DNA from: Durusdinium trenchii
Lineage: Eukaryota; Sar; Dinophyceae; Suessiales; Symbiodiniaceae
Length of the DNA stretch: 64,000 bases
Assembly: GCA_963970005.1 (NCBI GenBank)
Contig: CAXAMN010023362.1
Coordinates: forward strand, 594,801 to 658,800
Direction: 5' to 3'
Both the position numbers and the translations under genes were made by a program. Shown here one piece after another: positions 31,438-43,739 of the stretch. Below the pieces are notes generated by a model, which saw nothing but the letters and a program-made list of their open reading frames with translations, did not search any database and was not told where the DNA came from. Position 1 is the first letter of the stretch; each line of letters opens with the position of its first letter.

Positions 31438-31956
31438 AAGCCTCATGCGTGCCATACCTGGGAACAGAATTGTAGCTACCCTGGGTCCGTATAAATCCGC
31501 CGACCCCACACCGTGGGGTGAGGCGTGACTGTCGATGTTAGCCTTAGCCTTAAGCCTTAGCCGTAGCCTTAGCCTTAGACCTTAGACCTAGACCTTACCT
31601 CCCCTACCCCTCCGGACCCTTGTTGCAGTCACGAAATCCCGCCCTGAAAGCGACCTGAGCGACCCGGGAATTGTCCAAGATTCTGCCATCCCAATTGATT
31701 TACATCTTGGGGCACCCTCTCGACCCGCGCGGGAAAATAAGCACGGTCCAAAATGGTCCTGGGCTCGAATCCCGGGCTGGTCGCGGCATGGTCCCGGCCA
31801 ATGCCCTTGCTTTTTCGTAGATTTTGTCACGTTTTCTGTTGGCTTATGAGATTTTCAAAGGCTTTTCTGGCATTTTCCTAGGAATGCTCTAGGCTTTGTC
31901 TTTTTGGGTACCTGCTTTGGTGGTGCTGGGTTGGGTCTAAATTGGTAAACCTGGGA

Positions 31957-31986
31957 GGTACCCAAAAAGTCGACTTTTTGGGTACC
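31957..31986. repeat. Perfect 30-bp palindrome, copy 1
   Basis: The core AAAAAGTCGACTTTTT is flanked by GGTACCC and its complement. It is perfect over 15-bp arms with no loop. A second identical copy lies 116 bp away. Confidence 0.95.
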
Positions 31987-32072
31987 TGCTTTGGTGGTGA
32001 AGGGTTGGGTCTAAATTCTTGGGCAATGATCGGGGTTCATGCAAGAGGTGACGTCCGATGGTAAATCTGGGA

Positions 32073-32102
32073 GGTACCCAAAAAGTCGACTTTTTGGGTA
32101 CC
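32073..32102. repeat. Perfect 30-bp palindrome, copy 2
   Basis: Identical to 31957-31986. Confidence 0.95.
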
Positions 32103-32587
32103 TGCTTTGGTGGTGCTGGGTTGGGTCTGCACTCTTAAGGCTAAGGCTAAGGCTTAAGGCTAAGGCTAACATAGAGCAAGGCTAGCGCTAAGGTTCTATC
32201 CCTTGGGGGTCGGCGGCTGCAGGCGGTAGCCTGGTAAATACTATGTTGCTATACCTCTTACACACCTATACAAGTTCAAAGCACGAATGAGACTTCAAAG
32301 CTGTGGATTGCTGTGCGTGTGTAGAGGTTATCGAGCGGTTGACGGAAAGGGAACTTGAAGTACTATACCTGGTAGCTGCACTATAGCTACCCTGGGTCTC
32401 TATACCTGGCAAGGTGCCAACTGCACCTTTCCATTCAAATGATGCAAATGATGCAGATTGCATTTCTTGCATCACCCCTCAAAAATCACCTCCAACACAA
32501 CCTCAAAAAACCTTCCCTCGACGCACCCTCCTCCCCCAGCATGTGCCGAGTTTACGTGTACCTTTCCCGGGCCACCCCCCCCCCAGA

Positions 32588-32660
32588 CCCCCTAACTACT
32601 TACTTCGTTCGCCAAACACAACTCCGCTAGCGCCTTCTACGAAGGCTGGCTTTCGTAACA
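32588..32660 (+). repeat. Dispersed repeat ending GGCTGGCTTTCGTAA, copy 1
   Basis: Contains ACTTACTTCGTTCGCC and, about 40 bp on, GGCTGGCTTTCGTAA. The same two blocks, similarly spaced and preceded by a C-run, occur at 45598-45668. Confidence 0.65.
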
Positions 32661-34524
32661 TAGTGTAGAGTAATGTGAACTGGAGTCAGAGCAAGGCAGG
32701 ACAAAGACTGTCCTTGGATAGTCCGTATCAAGGCCAATCAAAAAACGAATCAACCGAAGAGGACGAATCCAGGAAGTGAACCAATGATGACATTGCTATA
32801 AAAATGTGTGTTCTGGCTTTGCTTATCTTTCCAGATCCTAAACTCTTTCCCCTGTACAGTGCCACAGTCTGCCACAGTGCCATGTAGTCATTTGTTTGTT
32901 GCACCAGTGCCGTCACTGGTCCTTTCTTGGCGGCACCAAACCTTCAGGATTCTGTGACACACAGCATCCGGGGCCACGCTGTCATTGATAGTTGAAAGTC
33001 ATATCACTAATTAATACCTGCACTTATCGGCACAAAAGTACACAAAGAAATGTCCACCTCCCTCTTCATCCTGCTTGAGAACAACCAAGCTCAGTGGGCA
33101 TTTGCCAACCCTACCTTCCAAAAAGGTTGCACTGCTCATCCATTGCGCCGGCTTGCTTTGAAGCTTCATGCCAATATTGAAGATGGAAAATCTATTACGG
33201 TATATATTGAGAAGTGTGCATGTGTTCATGTTGCTGGTTTCCGATTTACCGCCCGGAATTCCGGCACTCTCTCTCTCTCTCTCTGTCTCTCTCTCTTCTC
33301 TCCCTATCTGTGCCAACATGAATGCGCATGCTTGAACAAAGCCCACATGTCTGCAGAAGGGGCACTAGACAGGCCAAAAAGCTGCAATTTGAGCTGCACT
33401 AATAAACTCTCCAAAGTCAATTTGGTAATCCATGCGTGCATGCATGACCTGCTAATAAACCGGTACACCCAAGCTTGATTTCGGTGCATTTTCGTTAGCA
33501 AGGTGCGCAGCACCTGTGTGCATAGCACCTGTGTGCTAGCACTTGTCCAAGGAGGCACCTAGCACAGCTCTGGCCACCTCAGATAAAGGAAGGGTCCATC
33601 ACAGGAGCGGGAATTATGTGATCGTTCATCTGCGCGTCCTTGGAGTCCTTGTTGGGGTCCTGAGTGCCGCTGGGGCACAAAAGTATCCCCCAGAGCTTTG
33701 ACAAAACCCTTTGCTCACTGCAAGCCATACAAGGAGTAGCCAAGGTCAAGGGTCAACAGCTGACGTCTTGTCAGAAGTGTCTATTTCTCTGAAACTGCAA
33801 ACATAATCAGTGAGCCAGGCATCGCTTCACACCATGTTCTGGCAGGGTTTCGCGCATCCTGGCGAGGCTTGCTTCCTGCTCTCTTCCGCAAGATGTCGAA
33901 ATGCTGAAATCCAAAAACTGCCGATCTTGCGGAAGAATGTGCCTGCCGCTCTTGCCGTGCAGACTCTGCATACGTGCCATCCTGGAGAGGAAACTGCTGT
34001 AGCTAAAGCTATTGCATCTAGCCATGGGGTGACAATGTGATGGAATCAAAAGCAAACCCATCCTCTGTACTTTTTATTACTTTCTGTGTGAGCCTACTTC
34101 AGCCGAGTCCTTTGGGCGACGTGTATTCCATTGCTTGGCAGAACGGTGTTCCCGCCAAACACCTTGGTAGCGAAAGCTAGTGAGCAAAAGTGATGCACTC
34201 GCAAGTTTGCCATCAGTAGCATTCAGAATGCTCAGGAGCTGGGAGCCCTGCGATGCTCTTGGCCATCCTCCCATACGCAAGTGCAATCATACACCAATCC
34301 CGGCCTTGTTCCACACTCGGCCAATATCAATTAGTCCTCCTCAAGCCCTTCTTCAAAGCCAATGGAACTGCGCCTGTTTGTACCTCAAGCCAGGATAGGG
34401 AACTGAACTGCAACGCCCGATTGGGAAAAAGAACACGACTCCCTCATAATTGTATAATATCATCTGAGTGTGCAACTGTGGTCCCACGGATCCTGAAGCA
34501 CGGTTCAAATGGTGGTAGCTAGAA
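32661..34524. other. Intergenic
   Basis: No supported gene. A (CT)n run lies at 33262-33300. A small duplication, AGCACCTGTGTGC, lies near 33510-33540. Confidence 0.45.
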
Positions 34525-34570
34525 GCTGCCCCTGCTACTAGTAACAAGGGCATCGCTATTAGTAGCAAAA
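34525..34570 (+). repeat. CTACTAGTAG dispersed repeat
   Basis: TGCTACTAGTAACAAGGGCA followed by TCGCTATTAGTAGCAAAAAG. It belongs to the same family as the copies at 37565 and 51000. Confidence 0.7.
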
Positions 34571-37564
34571 AGCGGGCAAAAAGAACACAAAACGACTCAA
34601 AAAATGCAAACTTGCACAGCTCCTTGTCTCTGAAGTCATTCTGCCAGGCTGCATGCCGATGGGTTTCATTGGCATGGTCTAGCTGGGCGTGTCGGTCTCC
34701 GCGATAATCATGCGAACCTTGAAGGGGCAAAGTCTGGCGTGGCTTTCAACATCTGTCTTTAGGTGGCCAGCTGGCTGCATGTCCCCTAGGCTCCTGGAAG
34801 CGGAGAAAGGCAATCGCTTCTGGGCGGTTGAGCACAAGACTAGTGCCAGGTCTTAGGGTTTTACAGTAGCTGCTCTTCAAGGCTCCTTATCACGCAGGTT
34901 GTCCCTGTCGTCTGGCAGGCTCTGCCCAAAACTTGATGCATTTGCACCTCGTACTCCCACCCAAACTGCCACTCAATCTTTGGGACTGCAATGCTTGCAT
35001 GTTTTCCTGGTTTCTGGATGTGCCGGTGAAACACCTTTGTCCACCAGGAGCGAGGTGAGGGCCGCGAGTGCGTCATGGCAAATGTACGCACAACAAAACA
35101 GGCTTTCACTTACATATCTACCACTCTGTCTGTCTGTCCCCTCTCTCCCTCTCATCAGTCTATTGGCCCTGGGGCGATGACGGGGTGCCCGACGTGCCTG
35201 CTCAAATGATGGAACGAAATGCAAATGCGAAAACGGCAAAACTCGGAAAGTCGGAAAGTCGGGAGGAAAAAAAATCATTCTTCCTCTTCAGCTTTGTTCC
35301 CCGCATGGTGCGACTGGCTCTCCCCATCTCGCCGCCGATCCTGTTCAAAAAGAAGATGTATAGAGATGCACAAATGCACAACACCGAATGAAACAAAATG
35401 ACAAACAATACCAGGGATGCTCCTTGTAACGGTGATCGTCATTGCGAGCACCAATCGGCCGATCACCCTGTGATGCCAAACCAATCGAGCCTAGCAGAAG
35501 AGGACGAAAAGGAACCCTCGCAGTTACACTCTCCACTGAAAGCACATGGGTCTGGGCAACGAACGGGATGCCCTGTGCTCCTGCAACACTGCACTTCCAA
35601 GGTGCGCACTGTGCACACTCATGCAGGGCCAGGCAGAACAGTTCTATAGAATGAATCAGAATGATGATACCAGCACACAACGATCGAAATCTCCTCTTGG
35701 TCCTGTCGACCAGGAGGCTGCTGATGCGACAGGCCTTCTCGTTCTCTGTGCAGCCTATCCTGGCGAATTAGCGAAGGAGAGTCAGGCCAAATAACTTTAA
35801 AGAAGCAGTGCAGTGCGGAAATCCATATATAATAGGGATGAGAATGATGAGAATCCAAAGAGAATCTGAATCCACAATATGTCTATTGCAAGAGTGACTG
35901 ACGAAGGAAAGTCGGAAGCATCTGCCTGTCTCGCCCTTTCTGGCCGATTGGGAACAGGTAGCTCGTCAAGCCCGTGCCCTGCAATCGCCACAAGTATTGA
36001 CATCTATATCTAGTGCTTCTGAAAATCTGTCGACGCTAAGATCAAGGCGCTGTGGTCGACGCTCCTGTGAACAAGATCTGCCGGTCTGAACATGTTCTTT
36101 GCTGAAGCAGCTTTCCATCCCGGCCTTGTTCTTTGTTCCTCTTGCATCGTTATGTTTTAAAGCTTGCCAACGCCCTACATCCCAACAAGTTTCATGTATA
36201 CGAGTTCGCTCGCTCACTATGCCATGTCAATTGAAGTGAAACAATTCAAGTACAAGAGCCATATACAAACACCCGTCGGCATCTCAGACCGGCTTAAGCA
36301 AGCTTGCTTGATAAGTATCCCGGAGTGCATTTCCATGGTGAGGTCATGCCGCCCCATTTTGTAGTTAGCGTATCCTCTACTGGATGTGTTCGTGGGCTTC
36401 GGGGTCTCTACAAAATGCCGGGCATGAAAGACCCATGTCCCGGACGGCACAATGACTAATAATTACTACAAAAAGGGCCCGTACCTCGGCACAAGTCATG
36501 ATAAGTACCTGTCGATTTATCATCCACAAATTTGATCCTCCCCAGCTTTTAAAGAGCTTCTCTTGAAACCCTTTTTTGTTCATCTGACGGTGGTGGCCTC
36601 CAGAAGCTTGTAAATCACTTTGTAAATCTTGGTTTCTTCTTGCCTTCCTGGATCTTTGGTTGCTGTGCTTGGGCAAGGTTTCAAGAAGATGACTGAGACG
36701 ACCAGGGACCCACCAAACAGTCCATGGCAGTTTGTAAGTTGGGTGTCCAAACATAATGTAATGAACATGATGTGCAGTGCTCTGTCAAACTCAACAGTTC
36801 TTGAACCCAAATGCCTACTATCAGACAACTACAACTTTCCCTTATAACATGAGGTCCAGACCACAGCATTTGAAGCATGTCAAAACCACTGGATTTCACT
36901 ACAGGATGGGGTGCATACCTCTACTTGAGTTAAGAAATACGGTCCTACAAAGTGCATTCCAAACCTCCAAACTAAAGCACCAATTTCCACTACAAAATGG
37001 GCCTCTACGACTCTACGAAATGCTCGGACATGCTCACAAACAGATGTTACTGCCAAATATTTTTTAATCAGGGCCTCGAGGTCACCCATTTCATAGTGGA
37101 AATTGTGACGGGGATTGATAAGTGAGCGTCACATGAGAGAACAAATTAGGTCAGTTCTCTTGTTTGCACGGTTGCACGCAGCCTTTCCTGTTATCATGAA
37201 TCATCAGCATGACCTATTACTATTATTATTGTTGAACAATATCGGAGTCCAGACGAAAGCCTGGTAAGAACAGAGAAGCACAAGCATCTAGCACGAGTTG
37301 CTGAAGTTGGTGAATGGAGCGTTGTGGGATTTCTCCCGCGCGATCTGAGGATTCGATCCAAGGTTTACGGGGCCGACCAACTCTCCGGTCGAAGGTGAGA
37401 TTAGGTTTTGCACAGCCTCTCTGAAGGGCTCACATGCATGAATTCACAACATGTTGATGCAAGCATGTCCTTTATGGTTTGCACATGTGCTTCTCCGCGC
37501 CGAAAGGCTAAGACTGCATTTGCACTTCTGAAGGCTTATACTATAATGTTGAATGACAAAGAGA
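34571..37564. other. Intergenic
   Basis: No supported gene in about 3 kb. The frames are short and composition is ordinary. No repeat family was recognised. Confidence 0.4.
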
Positions 37565-37650
37565 GGACGCTACTAGGAGCAAAGGGCATCGCTACTAGGA
37601 ACAAGGGCGCTACTAGGGGCTCCTGGCCTTACTACTAGGCAAGAAGCTAT
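37565..37650 (+). repeat. CTACTAG dispersed repeat, long copy
   Basis: Includes GGGCATCGCTACTAGGA then CGCTACTAGGGGCTCCTGGC. About 46 bp match the inverted copy at 51000-51050 with two differences seen by eye. Confidence 0.8.
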
Positions 37651-38989
37651 TAGAAACAAGAATTCAATAGAATTACAGTATATATATATATAGAATCTTT
37701 CCGAGCCCTCTGAGGTGAAACGCTTGAAGTTTCGACAATAGTTGTGTCCTATTTCTGTAAGTTCCAGATGTCTCCATCGGACTCTTCCTTGATGAAAGTT
37801 GGCACCTTCACAAGGAGGACGTCATAGATGCAGTCCTTCACTTCCTTGCCACCTTTGCCCTTTCCCTCTCATCCTTTTCCTGCCCCTTTTGCATTCACCT
37901 GCTCATTGTCCGTTCCCAGAAACTTGCTGGAGCTCCACAGCAGTTTTCTTGAGGCCTCTCTGAGTGTGTTACTTGTGTTCGTGGTGTGCTGCTTGGTGGA
38001 AAAATTTCACACAACAACTTCTCAAGAACCTCGGAAGTCGAAAACCCGACACACACAGGGGTTTCCAGTCAAGAAGCGCATACCTTGTTGCCTTTTCGGT
38101 GCTTCTCAGGCCACCCTTTGTGGCCATTTGAGTTTACACCACTGGCCTTTCCGGTACCATTGCAGTTTACAAACGAAACCCCTCACATACCTGCAGAAAT
38201 GCACTTGCTTGGGCAGCTCTGCGTTCCAGTTGTTGAAAGAACAAAATCAGAGGCAGTGGGTTTCTGCATGTCTGGAGGCTCCTCTGGAAAGCCTTCGCGG
38301 AATGAGTCCGAAGCTCCTTCCTGCCAATCAAGCAAGAAGCAAGTGCAGGACTGTGCCAACCTAATTAATAGCAATTGCCTCCAACTTACTAGTGATGGCC
38401 TTCTACCTAGACAAAAATTGATGACATTGCAGGCCTGCCGTTGCTTCCCGTCCTCAGTGGGATGCAAGATTAACTCTGAGCATGAGACCTTAACCACCCC
38501 TAACCAACTTCCAAAAATCTGTCCTCGTGCCGACGAATGTTGCGGCCATTGGGGTCTGCCACCGAACGCTTTGGCCGGTCAGCTTGATGACTGGAGGTCT
38601 TGTAGTCCTAGCCAATTGGCCAATGATTGCAAAAGATTTCTGCTATATATATATAATAAAGTTACAAACAGTCTGCATGCTGGTCGTTTGCGTTCATTCG
38701 CCTATCAACGCGTCCTCAACCCACCGTCTATCATTTGGAGGGGGGTGCTGCCGATTGGCAGCTTGCGGAGATCCGCCATCGTGATATCCGACCTGCAGCG
38801 GGAAAGGGCGTCCTACTGGCAAAACATGTGTGCCTCTTCTGAATCCGTGCTGCAGTACGTCATAGGTACAAACGTATATTTGTTGGTTTTCTTTGAAATA
38901 TGGCGCTGATAGAACAACACCAAAAAAAACAAGATGGAGCCCACGAACCCGAATGCAAACACGTTCAAAAAGCTACATATGTCCAAATG
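37651..38989. other. Spacer; one long unsupported frame
   Basis: A 307-codon plus-strand frame (37986-38909) has no domain or coding-like composition, and crosses a (TA)n run near 38645. I do not call it a gene. Other (TA)n runs lie near 37676. Confidence 0.4.
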
Positions 38990-40008
38990 ACACTCTTGTA
39001 GGACACTCTTGTGGGACACTCTTGTGGGACACTCTGTAGGAAACTCTTGTGGGACACTCTTGTAGGACACTCTTGTGGGATACTCCTGTAGGACACTCTT
39101 GTGGGACACTCTTGTGGGGCACTCTTGTGGGACACTGTTGCGGGACACTCTTGTGGGACACTCTTAAGGGACACTCTTGTGAGACACTCTTGCGGGACAC
39201 TGTTGCGGGACACTCTTGTGGGACACTCCTGTGGGACACTCATTTGGGACACTCTTGTGGGACACTCTTGTGGGACACTCTTGCAGGACACTCTTGTGGG
39301 ACACTCTTGTGGGACACTCTTGTGGGACACTCTTGTAGGACACTCTTGTGGGACACTCCTGTAGGGCACTCTTGTGGGACACTCTTGTGGGACACTCTTG
39401 TCGGAAACTCTTGTGGGACACTCTTGTGGGACACTCCTGTAGGACACTCTTGGGGGATACTCTTGTGGGACACACTCTTGTGGGACACTGTTGCCGGACA
39501 CTCTTGTGACACACTCTTGCGGGACACTGTTGCGGGACACTCTTGTGGGACACTCCAGTGGGACACTTGGGACACTCTTGTGGGACACTCTTGTGGGACA
39601 CTCTTGTGGGACACTCTTGTGGGACACTCTTGTAGGAAACTCTTGTGGGACAATGTTGTAGGACACTCTTGTGGGACACTCTTGTAGGGCACTCTTGTGG
39701 GACACTCTTGTGGGACACTCTTGTAGGAAACTCTTGTGGGACACTCTTGTGGGACAATCCTGTAGGACACTCTTGTGGGACACTGTTGCGGGACACTCTT
39801 GTGGGACACTCTTGTGGGACACTCTAGTAGGAAACTCTTGTGGGACACTCTTGTAGGACACTCTTGTGGGATACTCCTGTAGGACACTCTTGCGCGACAC
39901 TCTTGTGGGACACTCTTGTAGGAAACTCTTGTGGGATACTCTTGTAGGACACTCTTGTGTGACACTCTTGCAGGACACTCTTGTGGGACACTCCTGTAGG
40001 GCACACTC
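38990..40008 (+). repeat. 13-bp minisatellite, about 78 copies
   Basis: Tandem GTGGGACACTCTT with common variants (GTAGGACACTCTT, GTGGGACACTGTT, GTAGGAAACTCTT). Because 13 is not divisible by 3, each frame reads a 13-residue peptide repeat (39 bp). Very long open frames therefore appear on both strands. No evidence of a real protein. Confidence 0.97.
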
Positions 40009-40010
40009 TT

Positions 40011-40402
40011 CGTACGAGACTTCCTCCAAAAGTCACGCTGCGAGGCTGCAAGACGAGCGTTTCGTACGAGACTTCCTCCAAAAGTCACGCGTCAAGTTTT
40101 TAAAAACGAGCGTTTCGTACGAGACTTCCTCCAAAATTCACACGTCAAGTCTCCAAAACGAGCGTTTCGTACGAGACTTCCTCCAAAAGTCACATGTCAA
40201 GTCCCCAAAACGAGCGTTTCGTACGAGACTTCCTCCAAAATTCACACGTCAAGTCTCCAAAACGGGCGTTTCGTACGAGACTTCCTCCAAAAGTCACATG
40301 TCAAGTCCCCAAAACGAGCGTTTCGTACGAGACTTCCTCAAAAACTCACATGTCAAAGTCTGCAAAACGAACGTTTCGCACGAGACTTCCTCCAAAAGTC
40401 CA
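40011..40402 (+). repeat. 52-bp tandem repeat, 8 copies
   Basis: Units begin CGTACGAGACTTCCTCCAAA at 40011, 40063, 40116, 40168, 40220, 40272, 40324 and 40377 (last variant CGCACGAGAC). Spacing is 52 or 53 bp. The array abuts the 13-bp minisatellite. Confidence 0.95.
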
Positions 40403-40550
40403 GCGGAAACACCCATCGGATCACACACATCACGCAGCCCTGCCAAGCAGTTTCGCGATTCCAGCCCCTCCAAACGACACCCGCTCACACGCCAATCCCA
40501 ATGTGACAGCGACATTCACCTCTACCACAACTCACAACCTCCCGATTCCC

Positions 40551-40722
40551 TGCGCCTGCCACGAATCTTTCCGCGTCCACACGTCTAACGCGCACGAAGT
40601 ACTGCGCCTGCCACGAGATGCCACCTCCGTCACACATCGCAACCTCACGATTCCCTGCGCCTGCCACGAAAATCCCACTTCCACACCTCAAAACCCGCAC
40701 AAAGTCCTGCGCCTGCCACGAA
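40551..40722 (+). repeat. 52-53-bp spaced TGCGCCTGCCACGA repeat, 4 copies
   Basis: TGCGCCTGCCACGA occurs at 40551, 40603, 40656 and 40708, with partly similar sequence in between (CACAAC or CTCAAAACC, then GATTCC). A weaker trace of the unit continues to about 41000. Confidence 0.85.
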
Positions 40723-41140
40723 AAGTAACAATGTCATCTCATGTGAGCTTCAACAAAATTTGCACCACACCACACGTTTGGAATGATTTTGACCCGTTCT
40801 GAGCACACTCCCATCCACCAAAGTCGGCATTTCAGCTGAGACTTGTCGCGAAAACAGAGCTTCGATGCCACACCCTGAAACGCAAACCCCAATGGCACGG
40901 CCACATCCAACACCCCAAACACACGACTCTCCAAGCGCTAATCCCAATGGAACTGCGTAGCAAACTGCGGATCTCACAAAACGCTGCGCCTGTGCAGCGA
41001 AATGCATCACGCTTCTTGCGCGACATGTCATTTTCACGCAAATCACGATGGACTAGCGTCGCAAACTGACACGTGACACATCCATGAATAGTCACTTGCA
41101 AAAGCTTCCCCCAATGGCAGCGCCTTAGGGCTCTACCGCG

Positions 41141-41197
41141 GACGGTTGCGAACGGTTGCGAACGGTTGCGGACGGTTGCGGACGGTTGCGAACATAG
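41141..41197 (+). repeat. 11-bp tandem repeat GCGAACGGTTG
   Basis: Five units of GCGAACGGTTG or GCGGACGGTTG in a row. Confidence 0.95.
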
Positions 41198-43738
41198 AAA
41201 CAACGGGTCGCGAACAAGGCTCTACCCCCAGACCCCCAAGAGTTAAACGAGAACCCTTCGCTACGCATTCGGGAACAAGTGAAAAAAGAGTAACATGTTT
41301 AACGTACCAAATCGAAAGTGCCAACAAGCGGCACGATTGCGTGTATCTGACTCCGGCCGTGCCCGTGAGCCAGCAGTATCTCCACGGCCACCTGCTGAGC
41401 CTCCAGCTGCGCTTTTTAAAGGTCTCAATGGAAACCATGAGTCGCAGTAAAGGAAGCCCATGGTCAATGATGGAGTCAATCCGTGAACCATCATCTCTAG
41501 GTCACCTGCCTTCCCACAGGGGTCCGCGGTCATCCTCAAAGCCACCCCGCAGCACAAGTGCAAATGAATGGAGCGGCAATTCTCCGGCAAAGCTGGCGGG
41601 CGAGTGTAAACTATAGGAATGAGCATGCGGCATGGGGTTTTAATTTGTTGCGATGAATGTAACGTGATGAACCGTTGGGTGACGAACCTTTGATGCCATA
41701 GGGTAGCTCTCTGCACACCACCTTCGGCAGCCCTCACCGTGTGAAGTGGATCTACGCGCACCACAAATCCAGAAAGCGTCCCACACCAGCGCTTTACCAA
41801 ACTACAGTTTTGCACCCTGACTGCCGACTCCTCTCCGACTTACGCGCCCACAATCACGTGCACGAAAACTCCAACTCTTCACAACTCGCAAATGATGTAG
41901 AGTTGAAACATCCTTTGATCGGATAGCTGTTGCCAAGGGGTGTGACTGTCTCGTCGTCGAAACTCTTAGTGTCAAAAACTTGGGGGTGTTGATTGACCGA
42001 GGGGCATGTGGCTTACCTGCTCCGTGGCTCCCTTCACCCCTTCGGGTCAAAAGCCCACAACAAAGTTGCATGACGTTTTCATTGAATTCTTTGTTGTATC
42101 ATGTCGTTCTCGCCTTCCTCTCTGTTGCTCTCCCTCTCCCCACTGTTAGCCGCCTCCCACCTCTTTTGTTACTATCTCCTATCTTGAAAACAGGGCAAGC
42201 CGGGCAAGCCGGGCAAGCCGGTGCAAATGGCGAACAAGCAGTAGAATGCTGAGACCCTGACAACCATCGCTCGGCTGGTGACCACATGCCTTAGGAGCAG
42301 GCCGGTTGTGAAGTTCATGAGCCTTGCGTAAAGGAGCAGCGAGACCCCGTCAAAGCCTAAACTCTTCTTTCTGGCGTTTGTCAATTAAAGATTTTGCGAA
42401 GGCTCCTGGAACTTACCTCATCGGGTGTGCTAAAACACGGTGAATCTGCTGAAATCGGCCTCGTCGAAGGGCTTTGTTCGAAGCTTTGTTCATCCTCTGC
42501 CCGCCGCCTCGACTCGAGAAATACTGGGCCTTGGAAGGGGCCGAATCAGTTTCTTCAACAGGAAGGGCAAACCCTTCCAAACACAGGCAGCACAAGTCAG
42601 CATGAAAAGGAGTGAAGCAGAATTTGAAAATGTAAATGTTTAAATTGGAGGTTTTAGAAAATGGATGAAAATGGTAGAGAGAAAATGGTAGAGAGGGTTG
42701 ATCCACAAGGAGAAACACACTGAGGTCACCACGTCTGTGGGGCTCCTAGAAGCAGACAAGAAACACTCTCACTCGAGACGGTGCTCCACTATGGCACAAA
42801 TCACAAATCGGAAAAACCTCAAACCTCAAGACTTGGCTCCCACAGCCCCCTCTGGGCCCCCTCTTGTTTGCTTCGAGCATCTACTAGTTTCAAGCTGCTC
42901 AATTGCACAACTAGTGATGAGTTCTCACAAGTCCTCAGTCCAGTCTGTGTGGCGACCTCACATCCAAAGAGTTCAGTATGAAATTGAATGCAGGTTGGAT
43001 TCCTCTTAGCCTCTTAGCACTTCAATTATTATGCCTACGTATACATGCTTGGGTTTGGGCTGTCCTGCTCTTCCCTCCGGGCATTCGGAGCTCCAGCCCT
43101 TTCCAAATCACATGTTCAATCTCATTTGGGGCAGTTCCGTGCAGTTTGAGCTGCTCCCAAGCAAAAATGAATTTCCACGTCCTGCCTCCGCTCCTTTGGG
43201 CTTCTGCTTCTTGACTTCAACACTACGTGGCCTGCATTCCAAACAGAACCGAGAAACGTTCGCGCAGGCTTCAAATTGGTGGGTCAAATACTGAATCTCA
43301 AGTTGAAGCATAAGCATCCGACGATGTGACCTTGCTCCTTCGGGTGAAGGCTGTCCTGACATGGGATAAAGCTCAGCTGACAAAAATGCATTAATAAATA
43401 TATATATATACCGTAAACATAATCATTGCAAAGAAATGATAAAGCTCTGTCATTGTCATTGTCATTAAAAACCAAGTATATACTTCGACCTCGCCTGACG
43501 CTGCACTTCTCTGGGAGATCTCTGTGTGGCCTGTGGTTGGGGATTGCTTCTGAGGTGGCCATTAGGACTCATCGAAATAAATAAGAAGGTTGGAGTTGGA
43601 GTCTATGTCTTTAAATTTTCACCAGCATCAACACCAAACAGCATTTGTTCAGTTGTTTCGCTTTCAACAGCCATAGCATACACATACACCAAACAAAGAA
43701 AGGTTTCCTTTTTCAAACGAAAACGGTTTGATATTATC
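41198..43738. other. Intergenic
   Basis: No supported gene. A short GGGCAAGCC triplication lies near 42192-42220. Confidence 0.4.
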
Positions 43739-43739
43739 G

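Larger units (their letters stand above)
31482..32240. mobile_element. Foldback block with TTAGCC arms and 30-bp palindromes
   Basis: The left side has CCGCCGACCCC (31497) and a TTAGCC/TTAAGCC array (31536-31579). The right side has the inverted counterparts TTAAGGCTAAGGC (32133-32171) and GGGGGTCGGCGG (32206). Inside are three direct copies of a unit beginning CTTTTTGGGTACCTGCTTTG (31900, 31974, 32090), with two perfect palindromes at their junctions. No coding sequence. Confidence 0.7.

Noticed and set aside
31536-31600. Telomeric repeat
   Set aside because: The unit is TTAGCC/TTAAGCC, irregular and mirrored 600 bp away. It is not the TTTAGGG-type repeat expected of dinoflagellates.
31740-31800. 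tRNA gene
   Set aside because: GGCTCGAATCCC resembles a T-loop, but the T stem has a mismatch and no box A or cloverleaf could be built upstream.
37986-38909. 307-codon plus-strand gene
   Set aside because: No motif, random-like composition, and the frame passes through a TA microsatellite.
38990-40008. Long repetitive protein genes on either strand
   Set aside because: They are by-products of a 13-bp tandem repeat that happens to lack stops. The peptide period (13 residues) follows from the DNA period.
40011-40402. CRISPR-like array
   Set aside because: The units are contiguous 52-bp repeats without unique spacers, in a eukaryotic context with no cas genes.
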